Shown here: positions 39,972 to 48,924 of the stretch, piece by piece
How positions within the stretch are numbered: position 1 is the first letter of the stretch
Layout: the number at the start of each line of letters is the position of its first letter
DNA from: Mediterraneibacter gnavus ATCC 29149
GTDB lineage: Bacteria; Bacillota; Clostridia; Lachnospirales; Lachnospiraceae
DNA length: 64,000 nt
NCBI RefSeq assembly: GCF_008121495.1
Contig: NZ_CP043051.1
Coordinates: 1,116,001 to 1,180,000, forward strand
Reading direction: 5' to 3'
Position numbers and translations under genes: made by a program
The notes under the pieces: model-generated
What the model was told of the DNA's origin: nothing
The model's input: only the letters and a program-made list of their open reading frames with translations
Databases searched by the model: none

Positions 39972-40763
39972 TTATAAGTCTAATCCCTTTTGTCTCGCAT
40001 ATTCTGCCGCTCCGAGCGCACCCATCAGCTGCGGATCGATCTTAAGTTCTATGACCTTCATACGGAGCACCTTCTCAATCGCTGCTTTTAATCCTTGATT
40101 TTTCGCACATCCGCCCGTCAGTGTGATCGCATCTTTCGCTCCGGCTTTTTTCGCCATTACAAAACAGCGTTTTGCAACCGCCTGCTGAATTCCTGCCGCA
40201 ATTTCATTCTGCGGTTTTCCTTCTCCGACCAGTGTGATAACCTCAGACTCTGCAAATACCGTACACTGTGCCGTGATCGGGATCACATTTTCCGCTGTAA
40301 GACTCAGCTTCGAAAATTCTTCCAGAGACATCTCGAACGCATTCGCCATGGATTCAAAGAAACGCCCTGTACCGGCCGCACATTTGTCATTCATCGCAAA
40401 TGTTTTCACCGTTCCGTCCGTATCAACCGCAATTCCTTTTACATCCTGTCCGCCGATATCAATGATCGCCCGCACCGACGGATCTGTCACATGCACACCC
40501 ATTGCATGACAGCTGATCTCGGAAATATTTTCATCTGCCTGCGGTACTTTGTTTCGCCCGTATCCGGTTCCGATCAGATACGTCAGATCGGAAATCTCCT
40601 TCAGACCGGCATCCGCGATCGCCTGATCCAGCCCTGCCTTGGCGCTCTGCGCACTGTTGATCTTACTCTTGATCGTATTTGCTGCAACGATCGCCCCGTT
40701 TTCATCCAGGATCACCGTTTTCGTATAGGTCGAACCTACATCACATCCCCCGAAATATTTCAT
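39972..40763 (-). CDS. 2-hydroxyacyl-CoA dehydratase activase (HgdC-like ATPase)
   Basis: 263 residues of the ASKHA fold. The phosphate-1 loop GGCDVGSTYTKTVILDENG, the family signature 'IDIGGQDVKGIAVD' and the cluster motif AMNDKCAAGTGRFFE (first Cys), plus a second Cys in 'PITAQCTVFAESEVI' (about 30 residues later), bind the inter-subunit [4Fe-4S] cluster. 'ITLTGGCAKNQGLKAAIE' closes the ATPase. The family uses ATP to push one electron to very low potential into a dehydratase or benzoyl-CoA reductase-like partner. The partner pair is encoded just upstream. Confidence 0.93.
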   Translation of the reverse strand: MKYFGGCDVGSTYTKTVILDENGAIVAANTIKSKINSAQSAKAGLDQAIADAGLKEISDLTYLIGTGYGRNKVPQADENISEISCHAMGVHVTDPSVRAIIDIGGQDVKGIAVDTDGTVKTFAMNDKCAAGTGRFFESMANAFEMSLEEFSKLSLTAENVIPITAQCTVFAESEVITLVGEGKPQNEIAAGIQQAVAKRCFVMAKKAGAKDAITLTGGCAKNQGLKAAIEKVLRMKVIELKIDPQLMGALGAAEYARQKGLDL

Positions 40764-40775
40764 CTTTTTCCCTCC

Positions 40776-42422
40776 TTACCAGGTCAGTTCATCACTATAA
40801 TCCAGATAGGTCGGATCCAGTGGTTCTTCCCTGAACACCGTTGACATATATTTGTTGACTGCATCGCGCATTGCTTTTCTGGACACGGTTCTCGGATCCA
40901 TCAGATCATGCTGTACCCAGATCAGATGAATGCCCCGCTCTCTTGCCTGATCTTCAAACAATCCATGAAGACCGCCAAAGTTTTTGCAGGAAACATGATC
41001 GTACATGATCACAATATTCGCATTAAATTTCTCGCACATCTTCCAGCACTCATCCAGCGCATTAACATATCCGCCGTTGCTGTGGGAACGCATCATCATC
41101 CGCTCATATGCCATTGCCATATCCGTCAGCGCCTGTTCTTTGTCCCCGATATGATAAAAATGATAACTCAGCATACTTTCCATATCGACCAGAGTGCGAA
41201 TTCCCCACGTATGTTCCGCCCAGGTTGTAAAATGGGTGTAGTAATGTGCCGGACAGCACCATACAATGGCGCGGTATTTATAATCTCTTCTGTCTGCTTC
41301 CCGGTCCTTTTCATATCCTTTGAGCATCATCTTTGTCACTTTTTCATCCTGCTTTGTCATAAACGGATCCAGACAGGCCGCTGTCTGGAATTCATACTCT
41401 CTCTGAAGGGACAGCGCACTTCCTATGACCTGCGGATAAGGCGTACAGTTGACATCCCATTTGTCCAGCATGCACTGTGTTGTCTTATTATATTCTTCTG
41501 CCTTTTTCCAGAATGCATCCCAGTCCCACTTCACGTCGTAAGTCTCTTCGATAAACCGGATACAGTTCTTCAGATCCTTGACTGCATACGCATTCGTCTC
41601 AGGCTCATTAAACCGCTGCGGCGGGGTCAGCGTAAAGCTCGGCAGTTTTTTCATATAGCGGTCCATAAACAGAGCCGCGCCGAGAGATCCGTCACACGGC
41701 ATAGAACTTGTGATAAAAGAACTCCCCACCTGCGGATAGTCATCTACAATCGCACATCCAACCTCTGCGGATGGAAGCGGACACACATCTGCCGCCAGTC
41801 CCATACGCTCTGCCGCATCTACATACATAATATTTGCGTTCTGATCAACCTCTCCCGGAAGGCAGACCGGTGACATGGCAATATCGATCCAGTCCAGCAT
41901 CGGAAAACCTGCCATAATGATCGATGGGGTCATCTCGTCAAACATCACCGTCTTTGCACGTAATTTTGCAGCACGTTTATTATTTGGTGAATTGAGATTC
42001 TCATCTCGTTCAATGATCTTGGCGATCACATCTACCGAGTTATGTACCACTCCGTAAAACTGTTCCTGCGTATAACGGAGCTGTTTTCCGCGCAGTCCCA
42101 GCTTATGGCGGTCCAGCATATTCGCCACCGTCAGATAAGAAGCCATCCACGGGTAACGCACAAAGGATTTCGTCAGCGCCACCGGATGCTTTCCGAGTGT
42201 CACTGCCATATATCCATATACCTTCAGCCAGGAGGCAAAATCATACGCTGTATCTCTTACCCCTTTCCACTCCCTCTGGTTCAGAGAACGGTACCCTTCC
42301 GTATAGTAATCTCCAAGCCCTTCATTATGCAGCTTTACCCTTGGTTTTGCATAATGCCTGACATCCTTTACAATCCCCGGAAGTGCTTGTTTCAACTTCT
42401 GGATTTTTGTTCCTCGTCTCAT
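40776..42422 (-). CDS. 2-hydroxyacyl-CoA dehydratase-family large subunit (HgdA/BcrB superfamily)
   Basis: 548 residues, longer than usual dehydratase subunits (about 380-480) because of an extra N-terminal ~100 residues. Readable family segments: 'GFPMLDWIDIAMSPVCLPGEVD' (split FPMLDWIDIAMSPVC), 'SSFITSSMPCDGSLGAALFM' and NANIVIMYDHVSCKNFGGLH, with Cys residues suitable for cluster binding. The family holds a double-cubane or [4Fe-4S] cluster at a CoA-ester site. It overlaps the partner subunit by 4 bp (ATGA). Together with the activase it forms a low-potential reductase or dehydratase; the substrate is not evident. Confidence 0.85.
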   Translation of the reverse strand: MRRGTKIQKLKQALPGIVKDVRHYAKPRVKLHNEGLGDYYTEGYRSLNQREWKGVRDTAYDFASWLKVYGYMAVTLGKHPVALTKSFVRYPWMASYLTVANMLDRHKLGLRGKQLRYTQEQFYGVVHNSVDVIAKIIERDENLNSPNNKRAAKLRAKTVMFDEMTPSIIMAGFPMLDWIDIAMSPVCLPGEVDQNANIMYVDAAERMGLAADVCPLPSAEVGCAIVDDYPQVGSSFITSSMPCDGSLGAALFMDRYMKKLPSFTLTPPQRFNEPETNAYAVKDLKNCIRFIEETYDVKWDWDAFWKKAEEYNKTTQCMLDKWDVNCTPYPQVIGSALSLQREYEFQTAACLDPFMTKQDEKVTKMMLKGYEKDREADRRDYKYRAIVWCCPAHYYTHFTTWAEHTWGIRTLVDMESMLSYHFYHIGDKEQALTDMAMAYERMMMRSHSNGGYVNALDECWKMCEKFNANIVIMYDHVSCKNFGGLHGLFEDQARERGIHLIWVQHDLMDPRTVSRKAMRDAVNKYMSTVFREEPLDPTYLDYSDELTW

Positions 42423-43627
42423 TTTCCGGCCTCCTCTCTGCGAGCTTTGATCTTCTTGATTTCCAGACTCTCCACAAATGCCTGTACCCGGGTTCGAAGC
42501 TGTCCGCTTGATTTTGCCTGATACGGCCGGTCAATTGATAAGGTCGGTATCTTATATTCTTCGGCAAGAACATGACTCTGCAGTGTTCTCTCAAAAGACC
42601 AGTAGGAACAGAATTTCATCTGCTCATAAATAATACCGTCTGCATGATATTCCTCCACCAGTTTCGCCGCCTGATCCTGTCTGTACTTGATCTTATTTGG
42701 CGTGACATACCTCGGACAGGAGGTCTGATCAATATTGATCCGCACAATCTGAGTGAGCACATCCTCCGTATCATTTAATACAATTTCCTGACGGCCCGGG
42801 ATCGATCCATAACAGAACCGGTCTGCGGCAACATAAGCACCGCTGTCTTCCACCAGTTCGATCATATCCGGATCATCGATCTCTCCGCCCACGATCACAA
42901 CTCTTGCACGGAATTTTGATTTTTTATCCGGCTCCCTGTGTTTGAGTTCCTCCAGTGTTTCATACAATTTATCCAGGATCAGATCTTTTGGACAGACATA
43001 GGTTGCAAGAACAATCTTGTGAAATTCTGCGCCTGTGATCACCGGATTTTCTGCTTTTCGCATTTCTCCCATCTCAGAAATGATCCTGCAGATCTCATTG
43101 TGCTTCTCCACAGCTTTTCTCATCGCCGCATCGGATATATCCGTTCCATACCGTTCATGCAGCGGTTCCAGCACCTTTCTTCGCAGCTGCTCTACCACAT
43201 GCTCCACCGTGATTTCTTCATCTTTTCCCGGCACATCCACATAGCTGATAAAGAAATTCTTTTTCTCTTTCCCCTGGATCTCCAGCAGTTCCATATTTTC
43301 GTAACACCGGTTCATGCATTCACAGATATCAACCCCGGCAATCGCATCCAGAAACTGAAATCCGCCCTCGATTGCCCGTTCCAGCAATGCTCTGGAAAAT
43401 TCACAGGCACTGCTTGCCAGATAATACGTTGCAATCTCTGTAGAACCCATATACGGAGCCCGTAGTCTGACAGAAAAACAGTGATCCAGATTCAGCAGCA
43501 CTTCCGGGATATGAAAACAGGTGTACCCAACAGCGACCCGGTTCTCCTTCTGCGCTTCCCGGACCAGATCGTTACAGGCACTGTCCAGTAACTTTTCAAA
43601 ATAGATCATATGTTTTAGATCTTTCAT
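42419..43627 (-). CDS. 2-hydroxyacyl-CoA dehydratase-family small subunit
   Basis: 402 residues: GYTCFHIPEVLLNLDHCFSV at the start, 'YYLASSACEFSRALLERAIEG' (split SSACEFSRALLERA), 'GVDICECMNRCYENM' and a C-terminal 'YEQMKFCSYWSFERTL', carrying the Cys set typical of cluster-binding subunits. It starts 17 bp after the CooC-type gene and is coupled to the large subunit downstream. Probably the partner that completes the heterodimer. Confidence 0.87.
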   Translation of the reverse strand: MKDLKHMIYFEKLLDSACNDLVREAQKENRVAVGYTCFHIPEVLLNLDHCFSVRLRAPYMGSTEIATYYLASSACEFSRALLERAIEGGFQFLDAIAGVDICECMNRCYENMELLEIQGKEKKNFFISYVDVPGKDEEITVEHVVEQLRRKVLEPLHERYGTDISDAAMRKAVEKHNEICRIISEMGEMRKAENPVITGAEFHKIVLATYVCPKDLILDKLYETLEELKHREPDKKSKFRARVVIVGGEIDDPDMIELVEDSGAYVAADRFCYGSIPGRQEIVLNDTEDVLTQIVRINIDQTSCPRYVTPNKIKYRQDQAAKLVEEYHADGIIYEQMKFCSYWSFERTLQSHVLAEEYKIPTLSIDRPYQAKSSGQLRTRVQAFVESLEIKKIKARREEAGK

Positions 43628-43644
43628 AACAGCCCTCCTGACAC

Positions 43645-44412
43645 TTACAGCAGAATGCCGAACTTCTGCATTGCATCCCGCACATTGACTACCACAGGTG
43701 ATTCTTCTGGAAGCTCCATAATGCTGCGTCCTTCAAAATCATACAATGCCAGTTTTTTGTCTGACGGGATCGCTGCCAAAAGCTCCAGACCTCTGGTATC
43801 CAGTCTTTCGATCATCGCCGGGTCCTCCACCCGGTTCACGATCAGACCGATGCGGTCATATTTCACCAGCTCCATTGCAACATTTTCAATTGTCTTGATG
43901 ACTTCCAATCCCTTTTTGCTGGTATCCGAGATCAAAAGCAGATGGGTCACTTTCTCCATTACACGGCGGTTGATCTGCTCAATGCCTGCCTCTCCGTCAA
44001 TGACCACATAATCAAACTGCTCTGAGATCATCGTGATCACTTCTTTTAAATATGAATTGATGCGGCAATAACATCCGGCTGACTCCGGACGTCCGATTGC
44101 AAGAAACGCAAAACCTTCTTTTTCGACGATTGCCTCTGCGATCTTATACCTGGACTCAGACAACAATTCCATTGCTTCCTTTGTATTTCCATCCTCCACA
44201 TTCGCAACAATTTCGTTTCGAATGTCATCCAGCGTCAGTTTGGGCTCAATTCCCAGTGCTGTAGCCAGACCAATCGCCGGATCTGCATCAATGGCAAGGA
44301 TCTTTTCCTCCGGAAATTCCTCAACCAGAAGCTTTACAAGAGCTGCGGAAATAGAAGTCTTTCCCACGCCCCCTTTTCCGGTCAATGCGATAATTTTTGT
44401 CTCTCTGCTCAT
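43645..44412 (-). CDS. CooC/AcsF-type nickel-insertion ATPase
   Basis: 255 residues of the MinD/CooC branch: deviant Walker A LTGKGGVGKTSISAAL (about 10-25), switch I 'AIDADPAIGLATALGI', Walker B YVVIDGEAGIEQINRRVM. The CxC motif in SAGCYCRINSYLKEVI (about 117-119) is the dimer-bridging metal site of CooC proteins. The family loads nickel into carbon monoxide dehydrogenase or acetyl-CoA synthase. No complete CODH or ACS is in this window, so its client may be the ACS-like gene at the operon's end or genes elsewhere. Confidence 0.85.
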   Translation of the reverse strand: MSRETKIIALTGKGGVGKTSISAALVKLLVEEFPEEKILAIDADPAIGLATALGIEPKLTLDDIRNEIVANVEDGNTKEAMELLSESRYKIAEAIVEKEGFAFLAIGRPESAGCYCRINSYLKEVITMISEQFDYVVIDGEAGIEQINRRVMEKVTHLLLISDTSKKGLEVIKTIENVAMELVKYDRIGLIVNRVEDPAMIERLDTRGLELLAAIPSDKKLALYDFEGRSIMELPEESPVVVNVRDAMQKFGILL

Positions 44413-44430
44413 ACCTTTTCTTCCTTTCCA

Positions 44431-46704
44431 CTAAATCCGCACTGCAAGATGATATGCACCGCGTACTGCCTCCAGAACTCTTCCTGCCCGGCTGCTGTCT
44501 CCAATGTTATAAATCTCTTTTGCCAGATGTTCTTCTCCCGCTTCAAAGAAAAATGTCTCATCCGCTTTTCCCCCCATTGCCAACACGATCAGATCTGCCG
44601 GAATCTTCTTCTCCACGATTTCTTCTTTGATTGCTTTCTCCATCGGGTTCGGAATATTCGGAGGAAGCAGCGGCTGCCAGGTATTATACGGATCCGGCAC
44701 AGTTTGGGACTGATTCTGTTCCACATAAACGCCGTCTTTTGCAAGCGCTTTTACCTTTGTACAGTTATACAGCCGCACCCCTGATTTTTCCAGATAATGA
44801 AGCAAATGTCCTCGGTTTGCTGTACAGACCCCCATCATAAAATGAGGCAGCATTTCCAGAACCGTAACGTTCTTTCCATATTCATTTGCCAGCCAGTGTG
44901 CAGTCTCACAGCCTACCACTCCACCGCCTACGATCACGATATTATTTGCACCTTCCGCTTTTTCCGGATGTTCCAGAAGGTCTGTTCCAAGGATTAGATT
45001 TGCCTCCTCTCTGCCTTCAAACGGCGGAAAGATTTCCTTTGTTCCATACGCAAAAATAACTGAATCATATGCTTTTTCTTTTAGAAGTTCTGCAGTCACC
45101 GTTGTATTTTTATGTACCTGAAGCTGATACTGCTCCTGACAAAGCTCCACCTGTTTCTCAAGGTATGCCAGATAGTTGCGCAGGTCAAATTTGATCTTCG
45201 GAATACTTCCTACAGCAATCTTGCCGCCCAGCTTCTCTGATTTTTCATACAAGGTTACGTTGTGTCCGCGTTTTGCCGCGATCAATGCAAATGTAATTCC
45301 TGCCGGCCCGCCTCCCACAACAGCAATGTTTTTCTTTTTCTCAGCCGGTGTAAAGGTTTCCGGAAAACGTTCCTCGAATCCGGTTCGCGGATTAACTGCA
45401 CACTGAGGATGCCCTCCCAGAATAAACTCATTAACGCAGCCTTCCTGACAGCCGATACACGGCCGGATCTCCTCCACATTGCCGGCAAACGCCTTGTTGC
45501 ACCAGTCCGGATCTGCAAGCAGTGGTCTGGCAAGCATCACCATGTCGCAGTCACCATCCCGGATCGCTTTTTCTGCGATATCCGGATACCCCAGTTTTCC
45601 GACTGCAACAACCGGAACGTCCACTCCGGTATTCGATTTGATACGATTTCTGCGGAAGAATTCTTTTGCGATCTTGGACATATCAAGGAAACATCCCGCC
45701 GGCATTCCCTCCGGTGGATGCGGCAGCCACCAGTTGTCATAGCAGCCCAGATCCACATCAAACAGATCCACTCCGGCACGGACCAGTTTCGCCATATAAT
45801 GCAGGGTATCCTTAATCGTTCTTCCATTTTTAAACCGCTTCAGACTGCTGACTTCATTCATCCGTTCCTGATATGTTTCGTTCAGTGCCAGTGAGAGGTC
45901 AATCCGATACATGATCGGGAAGGAATCTCCCGCCCTCTTTCGAATCTCACGGATGATATCAAGCCCAAACATTTCATAATCTTTATAGCGTCCCATCTGT
46001 CTTCTGTTAAATGCCGGATTCGTCATCTGTTCCAGCAGATATCCTTCATGCCCATGCAGGTAGATACCGTCTAATCCCATCTCTTTTGCATCTGCTGCCG
46101 CCTGCCCGCAGTTTTTTACAATTTTTTTCAAATTGGCATCTGTCAGCGGAATACATGGAAGCTGCGGAATATAAAAGCTCGGATTCACGGACGCAGAAAC
46201 CGGAATCTTATGTTTTGTCATCACACAAGTCGGTGGTCCTACTCTTCCAAGTCCCGGTGTAATCTGAATAAAGATTTTACTTCCATACGCATGTACTCCC
46301 TGTGCAAGATCTCTCCAACCTGCAAACACTGTTCTGGCATGATCGATTCTCGGAAACAGTGACAGATCATCCACCTCTGTCACCGTCGGATCGATTCCGT
46401 GACTGACCGGAATCAGCCCTGTTGTCAAAAGCCCTGTCCCCCCTTTTGCACGGGCGAAAAAGTACTGAAGCATCTTGTCATTGGGACGTCCTGACTCTTC
46501 ACACATATTCAGATTCCCCATCGGTCCCATTACCACGCGGTTTTTGATCATAGTCTTATTCACCTGAATCGGAGAAAACAGGGCCTGATACGGATACAAT
46601 TCCTTCGTCATCTCCCCGGAGCTCATCCTGCAGTTTTCTTTTTCCTGTTTCACCCAATCCCCATAGGTTTCTTCCAGTCTGACTAACTTTTCATCGCATT
46701 TCAA
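44431..46704 (-). CDS. Old-yellow-enzyme type iron-sulfur flavoprotein (2,4-dienoyl-CoA reductase / BaiCD-like)
   Basis: About 757 residues from TTG 46704, which has AGGAGG 10 bp upstream; an ATG frame to 46758 precedes that site and is rejected. Residues about 20-400 are an OYE barrel (FSPIQVNKTMIKNRVVMGPM; DGIYLHGHEGYLLEQMTNPA, the family's usual catalytic region). CIGCQEGCVNEFILGGHPQC gives the C-x2-C-x3-C-x11-C [4Fe-4S] site. Then FAD/NAD domains: IAVVGGGPAGITFALIAAKRG and NIVIVGGGVVGCETAHWL. The family reduces enoates, dienoyl-CoA or bile-acid intermediates with NADH. It leads the seven-gene operon. Confidence 0.88.
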   Translation of the reverse strand: MKCDEKLVRLEETYGDWVKQEKENCRMSSGEMTKELYPYQALFSPIQVNKTMIKNRVVMGPMGNLNMCEESGRPNDKMLQYFFARAKGGTGLLTTGLIPVSHGIDPTVTEVDDLSLFPRIDHARTVFAGWRDLAQGVHAYGSKIFIQITPGLGRVGPPTCVMTKHKIPVSASVNPSFYIPQLPCIPLTDANLKKIVKNCGQAAADAKEMGLDGIYLHGHEGYLLEQMTNPAFNRRQMGRYKDYEMFGLDIIREIRKRAGDSFPIMYRIDLSLALNETYQERMNEVSSLKRFKNGRTIKDTLHYMAKLVRAGVDLFDVDLGCYDNWWLPHPPEGMPAGCFLDMSKIAKEFFRRNRIKSNTGVDVPVVAVGKLGYPDIAEKAIRDGDCDMVMLARPLLADPDWCNKAFAGNVEEIRPCIGCQEGCVNEFILGGHPQCAVNPRTGFEERFPETFTPAEKKKNIAVVGGGPAGITFALIAAKRGHNVTLYEKSEKLGGKIAVGSIPKIKFDLRNYLAYLEKQVELCQEQYQLQVHKNTTVTAELLKEKAYDSVIFAYGTKEIFPPFEGREEANLILGTDLLEHPEKAEGANNIVIVGGGVVGCETAHWLANEYGKNVTVLEMLPHFMMGVCTANRGHLLHYLEKSGVRLYNCTKVKALAKDGVYVEQNQSQTVPDPYNTWQPLLPPNIPNPMEKAIKEEIVEKKIPADLIVLAMGGKADETFFFEAGEEHLAKEIYNIGDSSRAGRVLEAVRGAYHLAVRI

Positions 46705-46757
46705 TGTTTTTGCACCTCCTGTTTTACGACATCTTTTACCCAAACTAATTTTGAGCA

Positions 46758-46809
46758 TTTTGCACTAAAATCATATTTCAATTATATCATTTCAGTGCAA
46801 AACAAACAA
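46758..46809 (-). promoter_or_regulatory. Promoter and operator of the flavoprotein/dehydratase operon
   Basis: Minus strand -35 TTGTTT (46804-46809), 17-bp spacer, perfect -10 TATAAT (46781-46786). An inverted pair brackets the -10: TTTTGCACTAAAAT (46758-46771) and ATTTCAGTGCAAAA (46789-46802), 13 of 14 symmetric. A dimeric regulator binding both halves would block the promoter. The regulator is not identified. Confidence 0.65.
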
Positions 46810-46818
46810 CTCAAAAAA

Positions 46819-46858
46819 AGACCCGAAAGGGAGTATATCACTTCCACTTTCAGGTCTT
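46819..46858 (-). terminator. Terminator of the hydantoinase-GNAT unit
   Basis: A long imperfect stem (AAGACCTGAAAGTGGAAG with CTCCCTTTCGGGTCTT on the minus strand), followed by TTTTTTT. It lies 10 bp past the GNAT stop. Confidence 0.8.
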
Positions 46859-46867
46859 CTCTATTAT

Positions 46868-47311
46868 TTATTTACGGATCATCTCCATATATGGCAGTAC
46901 TTCATATCCTGCTTTTTTATAGACATGAACTGCTCTTTCATTTTCTTCTTCCACTTCCAGGCGAACTACCACGTCTGCGTATTTTTCTTCTATATATTCA
47001 AAAAACTTACTTCCGATACCAAGTCCTCTGCTTTCTGGCTTCATATACAGATCTTCGATCCAGACACACTGCTTTCCAAACTCTGTGGAAAAGCTTTTGG
47101 CTGCCATGGCATACCCCAAAAGCTGCCCTTCATTTTCAAACACATATCCTTCCAGATATGGACTCCCTCCTATGCATGTTCTGATATCATTCTCAAAAAT
47201 CTCATCCGATCCATTACTCTGCACTGCGGGAGATGCGTAAAATACCCGCATCATATCCAATACTTCCTGTTTATCCTGTTCCATCATATTTCTAATTGTA
47301 AATTCCATCAC
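46868..47311 (-). CDS. GNAT-family N-acetyltransferase
   Basis: 147 residues: opening FTIRNMMEQDKQEVLDMMRV, motif A with the acetyl-CoA loop SRGLGIGSKFFEYIEEKYAD (about 95-114) and a tail NERAVHVYKKAGYEVL typical of GNAT folds. It acetylates an unknown amine. It follows the hydantoinase gene by 15 bp, so it may modify an amine or amino acid from the same substrate. Confidence 0.88.
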   Translation of the reverse strand: MMEFTIRNMMEQDKQEVLDMMRVFYASPAVQSNGSDEIFENDIRTCIGGSPYLEGYVFENEGQLLGYAMAAKSFSTEFGKQCVWIEDLYMKPESRGLGIGSKFFEYIEEKYADVVVRLEVEEENERAVHVYKKAGYEVLPYMEMIRK

Positions 47312-47326
47312 TGTCCATCCTTTTCT

Positions 47327-48715
47327 TTATTCTGCCAATACGCTCTTATGCCGTTTCAGATATTTTCCGTCTCCTTTTTTACCTAAGAACTGATTCTCTT
47401 TCACGATCACATGCCCTCTCTGCATGACCAGTTCAATCTCACCTTTCACTGCCATCCCCTCATAACAGGTATAATCTACTGCACTGTGCATATCCGCATG
47501 TGTCAGTATGCGCTCTTTCTCCGGATTTAAGAGAATCAGATCCGCATCTGAACCCGGCAGCAGAGTTCCCTTCTGCGGATATAATCCATACATCCGGCTA
47601 GGATTCGTACACAGATAATGCACCATCTGCGGCAGTGTAATTCTGCCTTTCATCACACCCTCAGAGAACAGAATGCGCATCCGCTCTTCAACTCCCGGTG
47701 CACCGTTTGGACAAGCTGTAAAATCCTGCGCTCCTGCCTGCTTTTCTTTCCCAAAGTGAAACGGGCAGTGATCTGTTGCCACAACATCGATCACGCCATC
47801 CTTTAATGCCTGCCATAATGCATCCTGATCCTCTTTTTTGCGAAGCGGCGGAGACATGATCGCTTTCAGCCCTTCCTTGGGATCTTCATACATCTCATCC
47901 GTGAGAGTCAGATATTGCGTACAGGTCTCCACTGCAAAATTCTTCTGGTGGGATGCCCGCGCTTTCATAACCTCCATCAGCCCTTCTTTGCTGGACAAAT
48001 GTACAATATACAGCGGTGCATCACCTGCCATGGCTGCCAGATGCAGCAGACGGTCCACTGCCTCCGCCTCACAACGCGCCGGTCTGCTGAGCGGATGATA
48101 CTTTGGCTCTGTACATCCCGACTCGCGGTATGTCTTCCTAAGATAATTGATCACACCATCATTCTCGCAGTGCACTGCGATCACTATCCCGTCCTTTTTT
48201 GCTTCTTTGAGTACCTGAAAAATCTCGTCATCAGTCAACATGTCATCATATGTCGTATATACCTTAAAACTTGTAATTCCATCATTTTCGGCAATCTCTT
48301 TCATCTCCCCCAGTATGGATGCATTGACATGCTGGATCACCCCATGAAATCCATAATCAATGACTGATTTCCCATCTGCCAGACGATGATATTCTTCCAC
48401 CTGATGCCACAGGCTGCATCCCTTCGGGCCGAACGCCATGTGATCCACGATCGTCGTTGTTCCTCCACAGGCTGCTGCCACCGTTCCATCATAAAAATCA
48501 TCCACTGCACGATACTTTCCTGACTGCAGATCCATATGCGTATGTACGTCCACACCCCCCGGGATCACATATCTGCCTGTGGCATCGATCACCTCGGCAT
48601 CCTCCTCTTCCAAAACTGTTCCTATGGACTTTATTTTTTCATCTTCGATCAGAATATCCCCCTGAAATACCTGCGACTCTGTTGCGATCATACCATTTTT
48701 TACTAATAATTTCAT
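47327..48715 (-). CDS. Dihydropyrimidinase / D-hydantoinase
   Basis: 462 residues of the cyclic amidohydrolase family. The metal-binding VDVHTHMDLQSG (HxH, about 56-58), 'FKVYTTYDDMLTDD' with the carboxylated-Lys segment, 'AVHCENDGVI', 'LYIVHLSSKEGL' and 'VVATDHCPFHFGKEKQ' give a complete set of ligands. The length fits hydantoinases (455-475). It opens rings of dihydropyrimidines or 5-substituted hydantoins, giving N-carbamoyl amino acids. No carbamoylase follows, only the GNAT gene. The divergent YheO-type regulator upstream is the likely controller. Confidence 0.9.
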   Translation of the reverse strand: MKLLVKNGMIATESQVFQGDILIEDEKIKSIGTVLEEEDAEVIDATGRYVIPGGVDVHTHMDLQSGKYRAVDDFYDGTVAAACGGTTTIVDHMAFGPKGCSLWHQVEEYHRLADGKSVIDYGFHGVIQHVNASILGEMKEIAENDGITSFKVYTTYDDMLTDDEIFQVLKEAKKDGIVIAVHCENDGVINYLRKTYRESGCTEPKYHPLSRPARCEAEAVDRLLHLAAMAGDAPLYIVHLSSKEGLMEVMKARASHQKNFAVETCTQYLTLTDEMYEDPKEGLKAIMSPPLRKKEDQDALWQALKDGVIDVVATDHCPFHFGKEKQAGAQDFTACPNGAPGVEERMRILFSEGVMKGRITLPQMVHYLCTNPSRMYGLYPQKGTLLPGSDADLILLNPEKERILTHADMHSAVDYTCYEGMAVKGEIELVMQRGHVIVKENQFLGKKGDGKYLKRHKSVLAE

Positions 48716-48924
48716 AGGACTCCTCCTTTTTCCGGCATTTCTATCTGTTCATTTGATATTTATAGAATACTCTTATCAGCACATGAATTCAACCTGATTT
48801 CTGAAATATTTTCAGATGTCTAAATTTCTTTTAGCTTCTGTTTTCTTTTTATGATATAATGAGCGTTAACGAATCATGATATCATAGAAGACGATTACAC
48901 ATTTATCAGGAGAGGATGTAAACA

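Noticed and set aside
40095-41873. Two long plus-strand frames (about 249 and 321 codons) opposite the activase and dehydratase genes
   Set aside because: They lie opposite clearly recognised genes and show Cys/His/Arg-rich shadow composition.
44431-46704. Assignment of the flavoprotein as a bile-acid BaiCD enzyme
   Set aside because: OYE/Fe-S flavoproteins share this layout widely, and no other bai gene is present, so only the family is claimed.
46704-46758. The longer ATG start of the flavoprotein gene
   Set aside because: It lies upstream of the AGGAGG site and inside the operator region; the TTG at 46704 has correct spacing.
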